Made by a program: the position numbers and the translations under genes. A stretch of DNA of 64,000 bases from Diphasiastrum complanatum (lineage: Eukaryota > Streptophyta > Lycopodiopsida > Lycopodiales > Lycopodiaceae), in NCBI GenBank assembly GCA_029204225.1, contig CM055101.1, positions 42,988,927-43,052,926 of the forward strand, given 5' to 3'. Shown here one piece after another: positions 25,801 through 37,800 of this stretch (position 1 is its first letter; every line of letters begins with the position of its first letter). The notes under the pieces are model-generated. The model did not search any database. It was not told the origin of the DNA and was given only the letters and a program-made list of their open reading frames with translations.

Positions 25801-28800
25801 AATCATTTATCTGTGTTTTTTTGTGGATTTTTTTTTGTTTTGAAAATGGAACTTCATAAGAATCATGTTAGACCTGCCCATGTGAGAATTTGCAACTAAG
25901 TTTATAAGCTTTCAAAGTCACCTTATTACTTGATATGATTTACTTCCTATTTTTTAGCTTGGGGCTAATGATAACTTATTGGTAAAAGACTGAGTTTATT
26001 AGCTTTCAAACTCACTTTTTTGGCTTAATTTGATTAGCTTCCTATTTTCTTAGGTTGGGGCTGATGATAACTTATTGGTGAAAGAGCACATTCACACATT
26101 TATCAACAAAGGTGGAAATATAGGAGGTATTTTCTTAATGTACATTCCTTGCAAGTTGCCTCTGATTATGATATTGTTGGGTTGTAAAATTTCAAATGCC
26201 TTTTGCTTGTGGCTTTGAGCGCTGCCAGCTCATTATCATTGGTCAAACTAAGGCTTTCAAGTTTAAAGCATATCATTTAATTGACGATATAATTTGATAT
26301 ATGCAAAATGGTCTCCAAGAAAACAAAAAGACTAAAAGTGCAATTTTAGACATGCTATGAAGATGATTCCAATGTGGGATATCTGTGTGGGTTAGTTGGT
26401 TTGTGCATGCACAATTGTGTGTGTGTGGTGATTTGTGTGAGAGAGAGAGAGTGTGAGAGACAGAGAGAGAGAGGATTTGTGTGTGTGTGCGCGTGTACGA
26501 GACATGGTGTGTGTGTGTGTGAGTTTAGGGTTTAGGGTCTACGAGCTTGGGTTTGGGGTTTAGGAGAAGAGAGAGAGAGAGATATTAGATTTGCGTGCTT
26601 CTGTGTGTGTGTGAGAGAGAGAGCGAGAGAGCGAGAGCGAGAGATGGCCACTCGTCCCATTTGGGATGAGGTGGAGTTGATGCCCGACAAAAAGTGGCGT
26701 TGCCCTGTTTGTCGAAAGCAGTTCACAGGGAACGCCTCTCGGGTTCGAGCACATTTGGGGGGATTGCGAGTCTGACCCACGGGGGGCCGCTACGGGATTG
26801 GCGTTTGTATGGTCATCCCCTCTGCGGAGAGGGCTCGCATTCTCGAGGCATATGCTGAGCCAGGTGCTGAGCCTGGCGAGCCGTCCACAGATGCCACGGA
26901 CTCTATTTCCATTGGTGCACCCACTACCACTGCCCCTGCCACTGGTACACCCACCGCCACCGCCCCCACCCCCGCCGCTGCATCCGCACCCGCCACCGCC
27001 ACCGCCTCCGCCTCCGCCACAACCACCCCCACCCCCTCCGCCAGTACTCCCCATGGATCCACAACCTCCACTGCTGCACCTACGCCTCTGCCATCACCGT
27101 CAGATCTGCATGGCCCGTCCACATCCTCCGCTTCTGCACCCGCACCTATGCCACCACCTCCAGATCCGCATCGTCCATCCACATCCTCCCAGCCATCCAC
27201 ATCCCGAGGCACCAGACAGATGTCCATGTCGGGATCTTTTAGAGAGGGGCAACACAAAGAGGCCACCAGGACCATAGCACAGATGTTCTATGACCTGAAC
27301 CTCCCCTTTATCATGGCATCATCCCACATCTTTCGAGAGGCTATCTCGAAAGTTGCAGTCTGCGGGCCCGACTACACACCACCCACAACCGACGCACTAC
27401 GCGGCCCTTTGCTCCAGAAGTGGGTTGCATCAGTCAGAGAGAGACTAGCCGCACTGTAGAAGGCTTGGGATAGATACGGCTGTTTCATCATGGTTGATGG
27501 GTGGACTGATCATCGCAGACGTCCACTCATCAATGTGATTGTTTCTAGTTGTTACGGTTCCATGTTCCTGCGCAACATCGACGCCTCCGAGGCAGGGAGA
27601 GTGCATTCGGCCCAGTACATTTACGGCATCATTCACGCAGTGATAGAGGAGGTCGGGCCACAGCACGTTGTCCAGGTACAATCTTCTTTCATTAGTTGCT
27701 TGGTCATTTACTGCTTAATGTTGATACAATACTTTTGCGTAGTTTTCGATTGATTGCAATGTGTTTCCAAGCTGTGAACTGATCGTGTGAACGTATCGCG
27801 AAAGGTTGTGACAGACAATGCGTCCAACTGCCGTGGTATGGGGGGGCTTCTTATGGCAGACTACCCCTCCATTGTGTGGACTCCCGCACACTCACTGGAC
27901 CTCCTTTTGCATTTCATCGGGCGCCTGCCTTGGGTCGGTGAGATTCTCACAAGGGCACTTGCGGTTGTGGACTTCGTCACACGCAAGCGCCGCATGACTG
28001 CCCTTTTCCGCACATTCAGCAGGTAAGCTGCTACTTATTTTTTGGCTCGTTCAAAATGCTTCTTTTTTTTGGCTCGTTTCATGTGTGCCTCTCATTTCGT
28101 TTGTCAATGCAGGCTCGACTTGAAGAAGCCCGCTCGCACCTGCTTCGCCTACTAGTTCATCATGCTCGAGCGGCTACACAAGCTCAAGGGTGATTTGCGA
28201 CGCATGGCTACTTCTGCAGAGTTCACCGCCATGGACTTGTCCACGACTCCAGAGGGCTTGACCTTCCACGACATCCTCTTCGCATAGGCGAGTCTCTCCA
28301 GCGTTCTGAGCTGGACCCTGCCAGGTATAACTTTTTTCCGTCTCACCATCCTTACTTCCATTTCGCACTCTGTTTCGTCTTGCTGCCGCAACACGATGGT
28401 ATGTAACTGTTGCCTCCACGTGGTTTGGTCCACAGGTTGGAGCCTATCAGACGCTTGTGGCAGCGGCGATGGGATAAGTTTCATCGGTCCATTCATAGTG
28501 TGGCCCACATACTGCATCCGCTATTTCAGAGCGAGAGGCAGTACGACGATGCAGAGCTGCGTGCGGACTGGTTCGCATACATCCGCCTTCTCAGCAGCGA
28601 CAATGGGTTCCGCAGCAGGCTCGAGGCAGAGGCTCGGTTATAGGTAAACTCTTGATCTATCGTACGCTGTCGTTCGTTCAATTTCCCTGCGCGGGCTCAA
28701 GTGTACTCAAGCATATTGTTGCTCAACTGCAGGCACTCTCTGGGGCTGTTCGGCGAGGACCTTGCACGTGTCTGAGAGAACAGGCTCTTGCCTCTATCAT

Positions 28801-31800
28801 GGTGGGAGAGCTACGGCGCCGGACAGCCAAACCTGAGGACGCTCGCGCTCCGAGTCCTTTCACGGGTATGTTGTCTTATCTCATTCATCCAACCAGTTTT
28901 CGCATTTTCTCTACAAGGTCGGGACTTACTCGAGTTGTTGCCAATTAATGCAGGACTGTTCTGCTTGCGTGTGCGAGCGGAACTGGTCAGCGTTCAGCCT
29001 TGTTCACACGAACAGGCGGAACCGTCTGACGACGGAGCGGTGCAATGACCTGGTGTACTGCAACACCAACACGGGCTATTCTCACGAATGATTGACTTGT
29101 GCAGGTCAATCCCAACGAGTGCCTGGTTGCAGCGGCAGATCATGAGCCAGAGCTAGAGGTTATTCCAGACGATGCCGCTCAGCGTGCTCTGCGGGGTGAG
29201 CCCGATGATGATGCCGATGTCGATGAGACCACCACCCTCCCTGCTGACGTTCCATTGCCCTCCTCTGATGATGAGCCCACACATGATTCAGACGAGACGG
29301 TCGACCTAGCAGGGGATTGTCCACGTGCCCCACCCAGTACCCCCGCATCACGCCCCCTTTTAGATGATGGCTGGTCAGAGTTTGCGAGGGAGACAGAGGC
29401 TGCTGCCCAGAGACAGATAGCGCAGAGACGACTCAGAGCATCACAGGCAGGCAGTTCCTCCCAGAGACCCCCCGTGGCAGAGGGAGACCCCCAGGCAGGA
29501 GTTGTAATAGATCCTAACACCACAGTAGGGCAAACACTAACTGATCCACCCAACCTTGCCTACTCCCTGATATAGAGTAAGCCCCTCCTAGCCCAGTGTG
29601 AGGACTGGTAGCATGCTACTGCCAAGTGTCGGCCACGTGGCACTGACGTGGCCGACTGCACGTCGGGACCCAACTGGGAGCCCTATCCTGCTGACAGGGT
29701 CCCTAGGCTGTGTTAGGCCCGCCATGGCTATGGACCGTGTTGGGGCACACTACTCACACTGTCTTGCCTTGTTGGTCATGTACACTGGACACGACCCTGA
29801 CTGTGGTATCTGACCTATCTGTGTTCTCTAGGGTTCGGCACTGGTTACGAGCTCGTAACACTCCCTCCCCCTTAAGAACCGTCTTGGTCCTCTAAGACAA
29901 AGTCTGGAAAAATCTTGCGAAGGACGCTGCCTCTTTCCCAAGTGGCATTCTCAACAGGCTGATCATTCCACTTAACCAGATATTCTCGGTATAGAGTATG
30001 ACAAGTCTGCGTCTCTCTACTATCAAGAATCTCCTCTGGTTCATGTGGAGGCTGCTCAGAATCCAATGGGAGAACTAGAACACTGTCCCCTACCAGATTT
30101 TCTGATCTGGCTAAGGCTTTTCGTAACTGACTTACATGAAAAACTGGAAAAATCTTACTGCTGTGTGGGAGTTCTAGTTCATAGGTGACCTCGCCTAGTC
30201 TCCTACTGATGGTAAAGGGACCACAATACCTTGGAGACAACTTAGCACACACTCCTGATTTGAGGGTTTTAGAGTCAACTGGGACTCTCAAGTAGACTTT
30301 CTCACGAGTGGAGAACTGCACATCCCGTCTGTGTGGATCTGCATAATGCCTGGCTCGATCTTGGGACTGTCTAATGCTACGCTTAGCATGTTCTATCATC
30401 TGGTTTAGGTCCTCTAAAAAGTTTCTGGCTGCTTCAACTTTTTCTTGTTTAAACCCTACAGCTGTGGGTGAGCGTGGCTGAAAACCGTACATCAGCATAA
30501 ATGGGCTGTATCCCGTAGCTGAATGTTTGGTACTATTGTAAGCAAACTCTAATATCAAGAGATACTCCTCCCAATTAGTCTGCTTCTTGCTGACGTATGC
30601 ACGAAGCATATCCTCCAGCACTTGATTTACCCTTTCTGTTTGACCGTCCATCTGTGGATGGTCGGTGGTACTCATATTAAGTTTAGTATGGAGATGATGG
30701 AATACTGCCCTCCAAAAATTTCCAGTAAACTTACTGTCCCGGTCGTTGACTATGCCGGAAGGTAGACCGTACAATTTAAATAGCCCGTCTACAAACAACC
30801 TCGCTAACTGTGGTTGTTTTGGTCGGAATAAAATGAGCCATTTTGGTCAGACGGTCAACTGTGACCCATATAGCGTCATTACCCTTTTGGGTTTTAGGCA
30901 GGCCTACTATAAAATCCATGGAGATACTCTCCCATTTACCAGCTGGTATTTCTAAGGGATGCAACAACCCTCCTGCCTTTAAACGCTCTGCTTTATTTAC
31001 TTGACATTTCTGGCAACTGGTTACACACTGTTGGACGTCCTTTTTCATACTGGGCCAGAAAAATTGCCTACGAAGAAGCTCATAGGTCTTCTGTATGCCT
31101 GGGTGTCCCGCGCTAGGGTTGTCATGACATTCATATAGGACCTGCTGCCTATAATCCTCTGAATTGGGGACACATACTCTATCTCTATAGAGCAAGTACT
31201 CATCCTGAATGGAATACTGTTTCCATTTGAATCCTTGAGTCAACTGACCCTCAACCACTGGGGTTTGCTTGGGTAATACAGGCTCAGAATCCTCAACGTC
31301 ATCTGACGACGTATACTCGGACTACCCCTGAATAGCAAGATTTAACTTACTTACCATAGTTTCCCATATTTTTTTATCTTCACCCTTAGCTAATGAAACT
31401 ATGTACCTATGCTGACTAGGTACTTCTGGTAGTTTAAGCTTTTTAACCAGGGTGTAGTTGATGAAATTATGGGTTGCCCCATCATCAACCATGACTCTTA
31501 TGACTGGTTACCAACTTTCTTATGCATACATACTAGGTCATGCGGCCCAAAACTGAAGGGTCTCGCTAGCATTGCAGAGGTCAGCTGGCAACAGTGTTCA
31601 TGATCTTCATGATACACTTTGATCTCGGAAGCTGCCGAGTCACTGGGGAAACATACAGTCTGAACAAGATGAACTTGTTTTTATCTTTCTTATCTTTTTT
31701 AGTGAAAGGCCCCTTGGGACACTGTCTGACTGTGTGTCCCTTGCCCATACACACAAAGCACAAACGTTCTTGTTTGGCTTTCTCCAAATCATCTGGTTTT

Positions 31801-34800
31801 AAGGGCTGTATGAGTGAAGGGCGTTTCTGAGGAGCTTCACCTTTAAATTTATCTTCTTTCTTTCTTTTTGAAAATTTCTTTTTAAATTGAAAGTCTTTCT
31901 AAGAAGGCTGCTCAGAAAGTGGCTGTTGTCTCGCCCTCTTCCTACCCACTGAATCATCATAGATTTGAGCATATCTGAGAGCTTGCTCAAGGGTAGTAGG
32001 CGAGTTTCTCTGGACCTCTACTTTATATTCATCTTTGAGGCCACGGACAAATTCCTTGATTTTCTGATAGTCATCCATATTTTTAATCTTTAGAATTGCT
32101 TCTCGATACTGCGAGATATATTGGATGAGGGACTTGTCCATTACTGTTTTTTCCCAGGCTTCCCAGGCTCTATCAAGTTCATTCTCTGGTAGAAATTCTC
32201 TTAGGAAAGCTTCTTCAAAAGCTTTCCATGACCGGGGAGTCTGCCCAATCTCCTGGAGATTTAACCACCACTTATAGGCCATAGGCCCTAAAGAAAGACT
32301 GGCCTCAATAGCTTGCAAATGGTCAGGGGTTTGTTTAAGAGCATGAATGTTCTTCCATTTGCTGAGGAAGGTTTGTAGAATATCTGCATTTCTATCCTTC
32401 TCTTCCCCATTAAAAGTAGGAGGTTTTAAGTCTTTAAAAACACTGGGGTGAGACCGTAAAGTCTCACCCGAAACTGATGGTAGTGGAGAAGGGGATAACT
32501 GAGAAGTGGAGGGAAGGCTTCCTTTCGAACTCAAAATCAAGTTTTTGAGTTCAGCGAACGAGTCGTCCACACTGGACTTGAAATTGGCTAATGCCAACTT
32601 CAGTTCATCCACTTCTGTTACCAATTGGAGGAACTGCTCCTTGGTAACCAGTTCGTCGAGTTCTTTGGCGAACTGTTCCTGTTCTTCTACTTCCATGGGT
32701 TCCTTCCCTTTTCTGTAAGCCAAGGCTTCTGTTTCAAGTTCGTCGAAGCCTCTCTCCGGGGGTTGATCAGGTCCCTGAGGAGTGGTCATCTTCGGAACTG
32801 AAAGAGAGCTACCTTAACTTCTGAAGGAAAAAAAGTCTAAAAGACTAATTTACAAAAAAAAACAACGGACGAGTCCGGACGCGGACGCGGACGCGCGTCC
32901 GCGTCCGCCATCCGCTTCCTTAGATATATATATATTAAAAAATGGTACCGCCCTGGTACCGCGGATTTTTGGGCGGCACCATAATGGCGGTACCACAAGG
33001 AACTATGGTTATGAGACTACACATTGAATGACATTATGATAGCCTCACTTCAAGTTTAATGAGAACTGAATTCTAATGACCATACTGAAGCTACTCTCTA
33101 CTGAAAGTGACAACACCAATGGAAACTAATGTTGAAGCTTAACATGATGTTTTTAATAGAAAACAGAAAACTCCAATTTGACCAAAGTTTGACTTTGCGG
33201 GAATTTCACTTCTAGAAGGGAAATGGATAAAAAACCTGGGCACAGATGGTGGTCTGCCATGGAGACCATGAGCCTGATAGGATCCAAACCTATGTGTGGA
33301 CCCACCCTGTGAATGTACTGAAGCCAATCGGCCTCGAGTTCCCTGTCTGCGATCTGTGTCGGAGAGAGGAAGAGGGGATGTAGCATGTGTGCAACGCTGT
33401 GGATACTCCTGTGGAAGTAGTTCTACCGCGTCTCCCATATGAACTTCAGCTCTGTCATCCTGCAGGTGAGAGGCATGTGGTTTAGGGCATGAGAGACGCT
33501 GAAAATGGGCGAAGGCAGGGCGAAGCAAGTCAGATGCAAGGCAAGGCGTTGCGTGGGCGAAGGGCGACGCAAGGAATCGGAAGGCAAGTAGGCAAAAACA
33601 ACAGCGATGGCAGGGCAGAGGAGGGTGCAAAAAAATTTGAGATGAAATGCGAGGGGGGCGGGTAGGTTTAGGTAAAAAAAAATTTAAAAAAATATTAAAT
33701 ATTAAATAATATATTATATTGTGGTACCGCGGTACCTGTACGGTCCCGCGGTACCGGGATCCGCGGTACCCAGTACCGCGGGACCTATGCTACACCCCCT
33801 CTTTGCAATATAACACTCTCCTTTTTGCTAGTTAGAGAAGATGGAAGCAATACCATAACAAAAGGCAAACGTAGTAGCATATGCATCAAGGGGTATGCGT
33901 ATTATAGTACCTGAATACGTGCTAAAGATAAGTTGCTCTTTCCCTTCTTCAACGAACCTCTTTTGCTGTCCCATGTATACTCCATCATCCAGAACTCCAT
34001 TCAAAATGACGAAAAAAGTATACAGTTGGGGTTGATGCCTCACTATTGAAGTTGATCATTTGGAGTCGCTTAAAGTAGTTTGATATTCAGTTCAGCATGC
34101 TTCTGTATAGCGTCAGTTGACAGTCAATTTAGGTAAGTCAATATTCCTATGGAGATTGCTGTTCATTTATTGCTCTACTTCTAGATTGCTCTTTACGCTT
34201 GTATCAATCTCTCTATCTGCGTTCTGTGGTGATCTTTAGCTTGTAATTGCCCCCATTTTTTTTTTTCTGAAGCAGAGTGCCTCCCATATTTAGGAAGTTT
34301 TCAGAAATAAAAGCAATTTCACCCTGAAAAAAGTGGCTTATTCTTTGTCACTAATTTTTATGAGCTGGAGCCAACAAATATTTTATGAGATGTTCAAGGG
34401 TGCCCTTTTCTTATTGCGTATGACACATGTTTTTGTACAGAATTGGACTTTCGGTTCCCAATCGGGGCACCTCTACATGGAATCAAAGCATTTCTGTCTA
34501 CTAATCAGCTACCGGTAAGAATAGATCAGTACTTTAGAAGAATTGGAAATCTTTTAGTTCTGGATTGGCAATTGTAGACGAAAGTAGATGACATTGCCTC
34601 AATGCATGTTGGTATAGACTAAGATGATAACTCAAGGTGGTTGGATTGCGCACTATCCTGGCTTGTCTTACCATATGAATGGCATAGCAAATCTTTTGTA
34701 TCCATTAAAAATTGATCATGTTATTATTCCTTAGCCGACAATTTTAACTCTGTTGTATGAAATATATAGGTATTGGACAAGGCAGCAAATTCATTAGCAT

Positions 34801-37800
34801 TAGCAAGGAGTCCAGTTGTGCAGGCCCTTTTTGATCCTGATGGTGCAATGAAAACCATTCAAGAACTTGACAAGGTGGGAGATTTTCGTTGCTTTTGTAC
34901 TTTGATTTGTGGTGAAGCATGAACTGGATCAAGCAAATTATTTTGAAAACCATATGCATTCAGAGTTTTTTTTTCTGGTACATAGATACTTAAGGTATGA
35001 AGGTGCAGATAGTCACAGACTCTGGAATGATGTGTCTTCTTTTAAAGGAACCACAAACGAACTTGAAAGAAATGCACTGTTTTGAGATATTTTTATAGAT
35101 GCATGGATTAATGTGTTGTGTGCAGATAAGTTTCTCAGATTGGTTTCTGTCAAAAGGTGGTACACGTGCAAGTCTGAAAAGAATGTGGGATCCTGTGGCT
35201 TATGCTCTTGGATTCCTTGATTGTGATAACATCAGTGCACGTTGTATGCTAACTATATTTGCTCTTTTTGCAACAAAAACAAATGCTTCTCTCCTCCGCA
35301 TGCTGAATGGATCCCCTGATCTTCGTTTGCATGGTCCTATCAGCAAGTACATCACAGATAGAGGAGGAAGGTAGGTGTTCGCTGTATTGTATTCTCTGAC
35401 TCTTACTGAATCATGAAGCAGTTGCTTGCAGAATGACCTGAGGGAATAAATTGAACTAGGCCATTGAAAAGGACGTGTCAGTAACTGTGGGACCTGGATA
35501 GATTCAATAAACTTTTTGTTCTGATCTTTGGTGATGTTTAGGTTTCACCTGAAGTGGGGTTGTCGGGAAATTCTTTTTGACAACACCCTAAAAGGAGAAG
35601 AGTATGTGACAGGGCTTGCTATGACAAAGGTATGTAAGGGCTAGTTGTTTTTGGTCATGTAGTAATTTGGCAATCATACGTATTTTCTTATAAAATGTTA
35701 GGTTTTGCTACCATCTTATCCAGAAAAGCCTTGAAAGAGATTTTATAACTTTGATTTGATGTCAACGTTTGTCTTTGATGGAGGTTGTTTTCTACTTATC
35801 AATTTTGCAGCTTCTGGAGTAAATTGCTATTTTTTAAAGCATCACTCAGAATGTTTAGTAATCTTGTCTTCAATAGTGTGACTATAATTTTTCGTGAATT
35901 TATCTCAATTAGGTGGGAATTCTGAAAGATAGTTAAGGTCCTTCCCATGGAAAAGCATTCTCCCTAATTGGGAATTTTGGAATAACTCGAATCACTTTTC
36001 CAAGAGGAAGCATTTCCCCAATTGGGGATTATGAAAGGCCAGACTGTAAGGATCCAGGTATTTATGCACATATTCAAAGAAACCCTCTGTTTAAGCAAGT
36101 CTCAAACCCTAACTGTCAGTTGGAGTTATTTGGGTACCAGCCTTCTATGTAGGTTAGCTGAACGAAGTGAACCTGAAATATTGATAGCCTATTAAGAACT
36201 AATGTGACCTTCACATCAAGCATGTACACCTAGCATGCAAGACAAAGTAGCGATACAGACTTGAGAAAAGCCAACATGCAAAACCAATGACATATAGTGG
36301 AACTGGCTGGCTCAAGCCCGCCGTTCCACCCAAGAACCCCAAGATGAATGACAACCAAACTATAAAGTCAAAACTATTGAACTCGATGTTTGCACTCTGC
36401 CGCGAAGGACTGACCTCTATCAAGTGGGGGAACCAATGGTCAACTTTAGTTGGCTGGCCAACATGTATTCTAGGGAGCTATGAAGTTGCAAAAACTCCTA
36501 CATGGCAGATGGAGGACCAGGTGTTATTGGTTTGCATAGCAGCAGCACATGAATTCTTCTATTGTATTCTGGGATGAGTATTGATGCTTTGATAATAAGG
36601 GATACAATTATCCTCCCCAATAATTTTTTACATTTCCTAGTAATGGCCTTGTCATGCCTTGCAGTTATGAACATAATCTCCAATAATGATATCAATGAAA
36701 CATGAAAGATTATAAATGAGACAACAACAATGTTATTCTTCAAAGAAGACAAATTACATCACATATGATCAACAACTAAGCCCTTTCAAGGAATAGCATA
36801 GAGTTTTCTACAAAGATCTCCAAACGTAGACAATGCCAAATAATATCTCAATAGTATAATCTTCTAGGAATTAGTGCTTGATAAATTATTTGTAAAGCGA
36901 TTCGTTTGTGAAGCTAAGCAAGCAATTTGAGTAAGATTCCATAAAGAATTTTGTTGAAATCGAGGAGCCATTCATTGAGGATCAATGATAGCTGAAATAG
37001 CAGCTACTAAAAGTGTCGCTATTTCATCTCAAATTACTCAAAGGAATCTTTTGTCTGGATATGAACCTACTATAATTCAACATTACACAACTTCCATCAC
37101 CTCTTTAATGATATAAGTTATAAGTTTATAAATTTACATCAAACTCTGTCACGATTTTACCTTTGGCAATCAACCATTGTCATCATCACCTTTGCAACAG
37201 TATAACTGCAATTTCGCACAAACATTACCTGTTCAATGTACTTTACCCCCATCTTTATGACAACCTTTTGTCACGATATAATTTTAGTCCTCAACTGAAA
37301 CCACTTTTGGCTTATCCTTTTATCTTAAACTTTGCCGCTTGTGACATCTAAATCACCTTCTTCCTCCACAAACTCCAATTTTTGTTGTGACACTCCAAAT
37401 GCTATACAGCATATTCAACACACAAACCTTGATAGTTTCTTCACGCCACTCTTTACAAACACTTTAAATATCTATATAATTCCATCAACTTCTCCATTAA
37501 AACATTAACCACTTCCATGAGTAAAGGAACGATCAGTTTCATGACAAAAACAAGAATGTGATCAGTTGCTCAAAGAATCAAAACAAGTTGTACAGACAAA
37601 TTTGAACAGCTTAAAGTTCAACAACCTCACAAATAAGAGTGTCAACCATTAAACCATATATCCCCAACCAAATTGAAACACCACATAAAAACCTCTCATC
37701 TTATATGACTCATTCCCAGTTTGTTGAAGAGAATTCACCAGTTATATATCTATCCTGAAACCAAAACATCATAGAGTCATAACCCACGTATCATTATTGG

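Larger units (their letters stand above)
26127..34440 (+). other. ZDS intron 4, 8.3 kb, swollen by transposons
   Basis: The other ZDS introns are 171 bp to 2.7 kb. This one holds a GT/GA-rich tract, an hAT transposase gene (26644-29575), a 5'-truncated gypsy element (29597-32789), a GC-rich palindrome, GGTACC clusters and a second hAT exon fragment (33150-33480). The splice sites are intact (donor GAG-GTATTT, acceptor TTGTACAG). Confidence 0.85.

Noticed and set aside
26560-27277. Minus-strand Gly/Cys-rich frames and a + strand Pro-rich frame
   Set aside because: They are shadows of the Pro/Ala/Thr-rich linker of the hAT transposase; the frame with zinc finger, linker and catalytic blocks is the real one.
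33139-33630. 163-codon minus-strand frame rich in Pro, His and Ser
   Set aside because: The hAT-like residues are in another minus-strand frame over the same bases, so this is a shadow.
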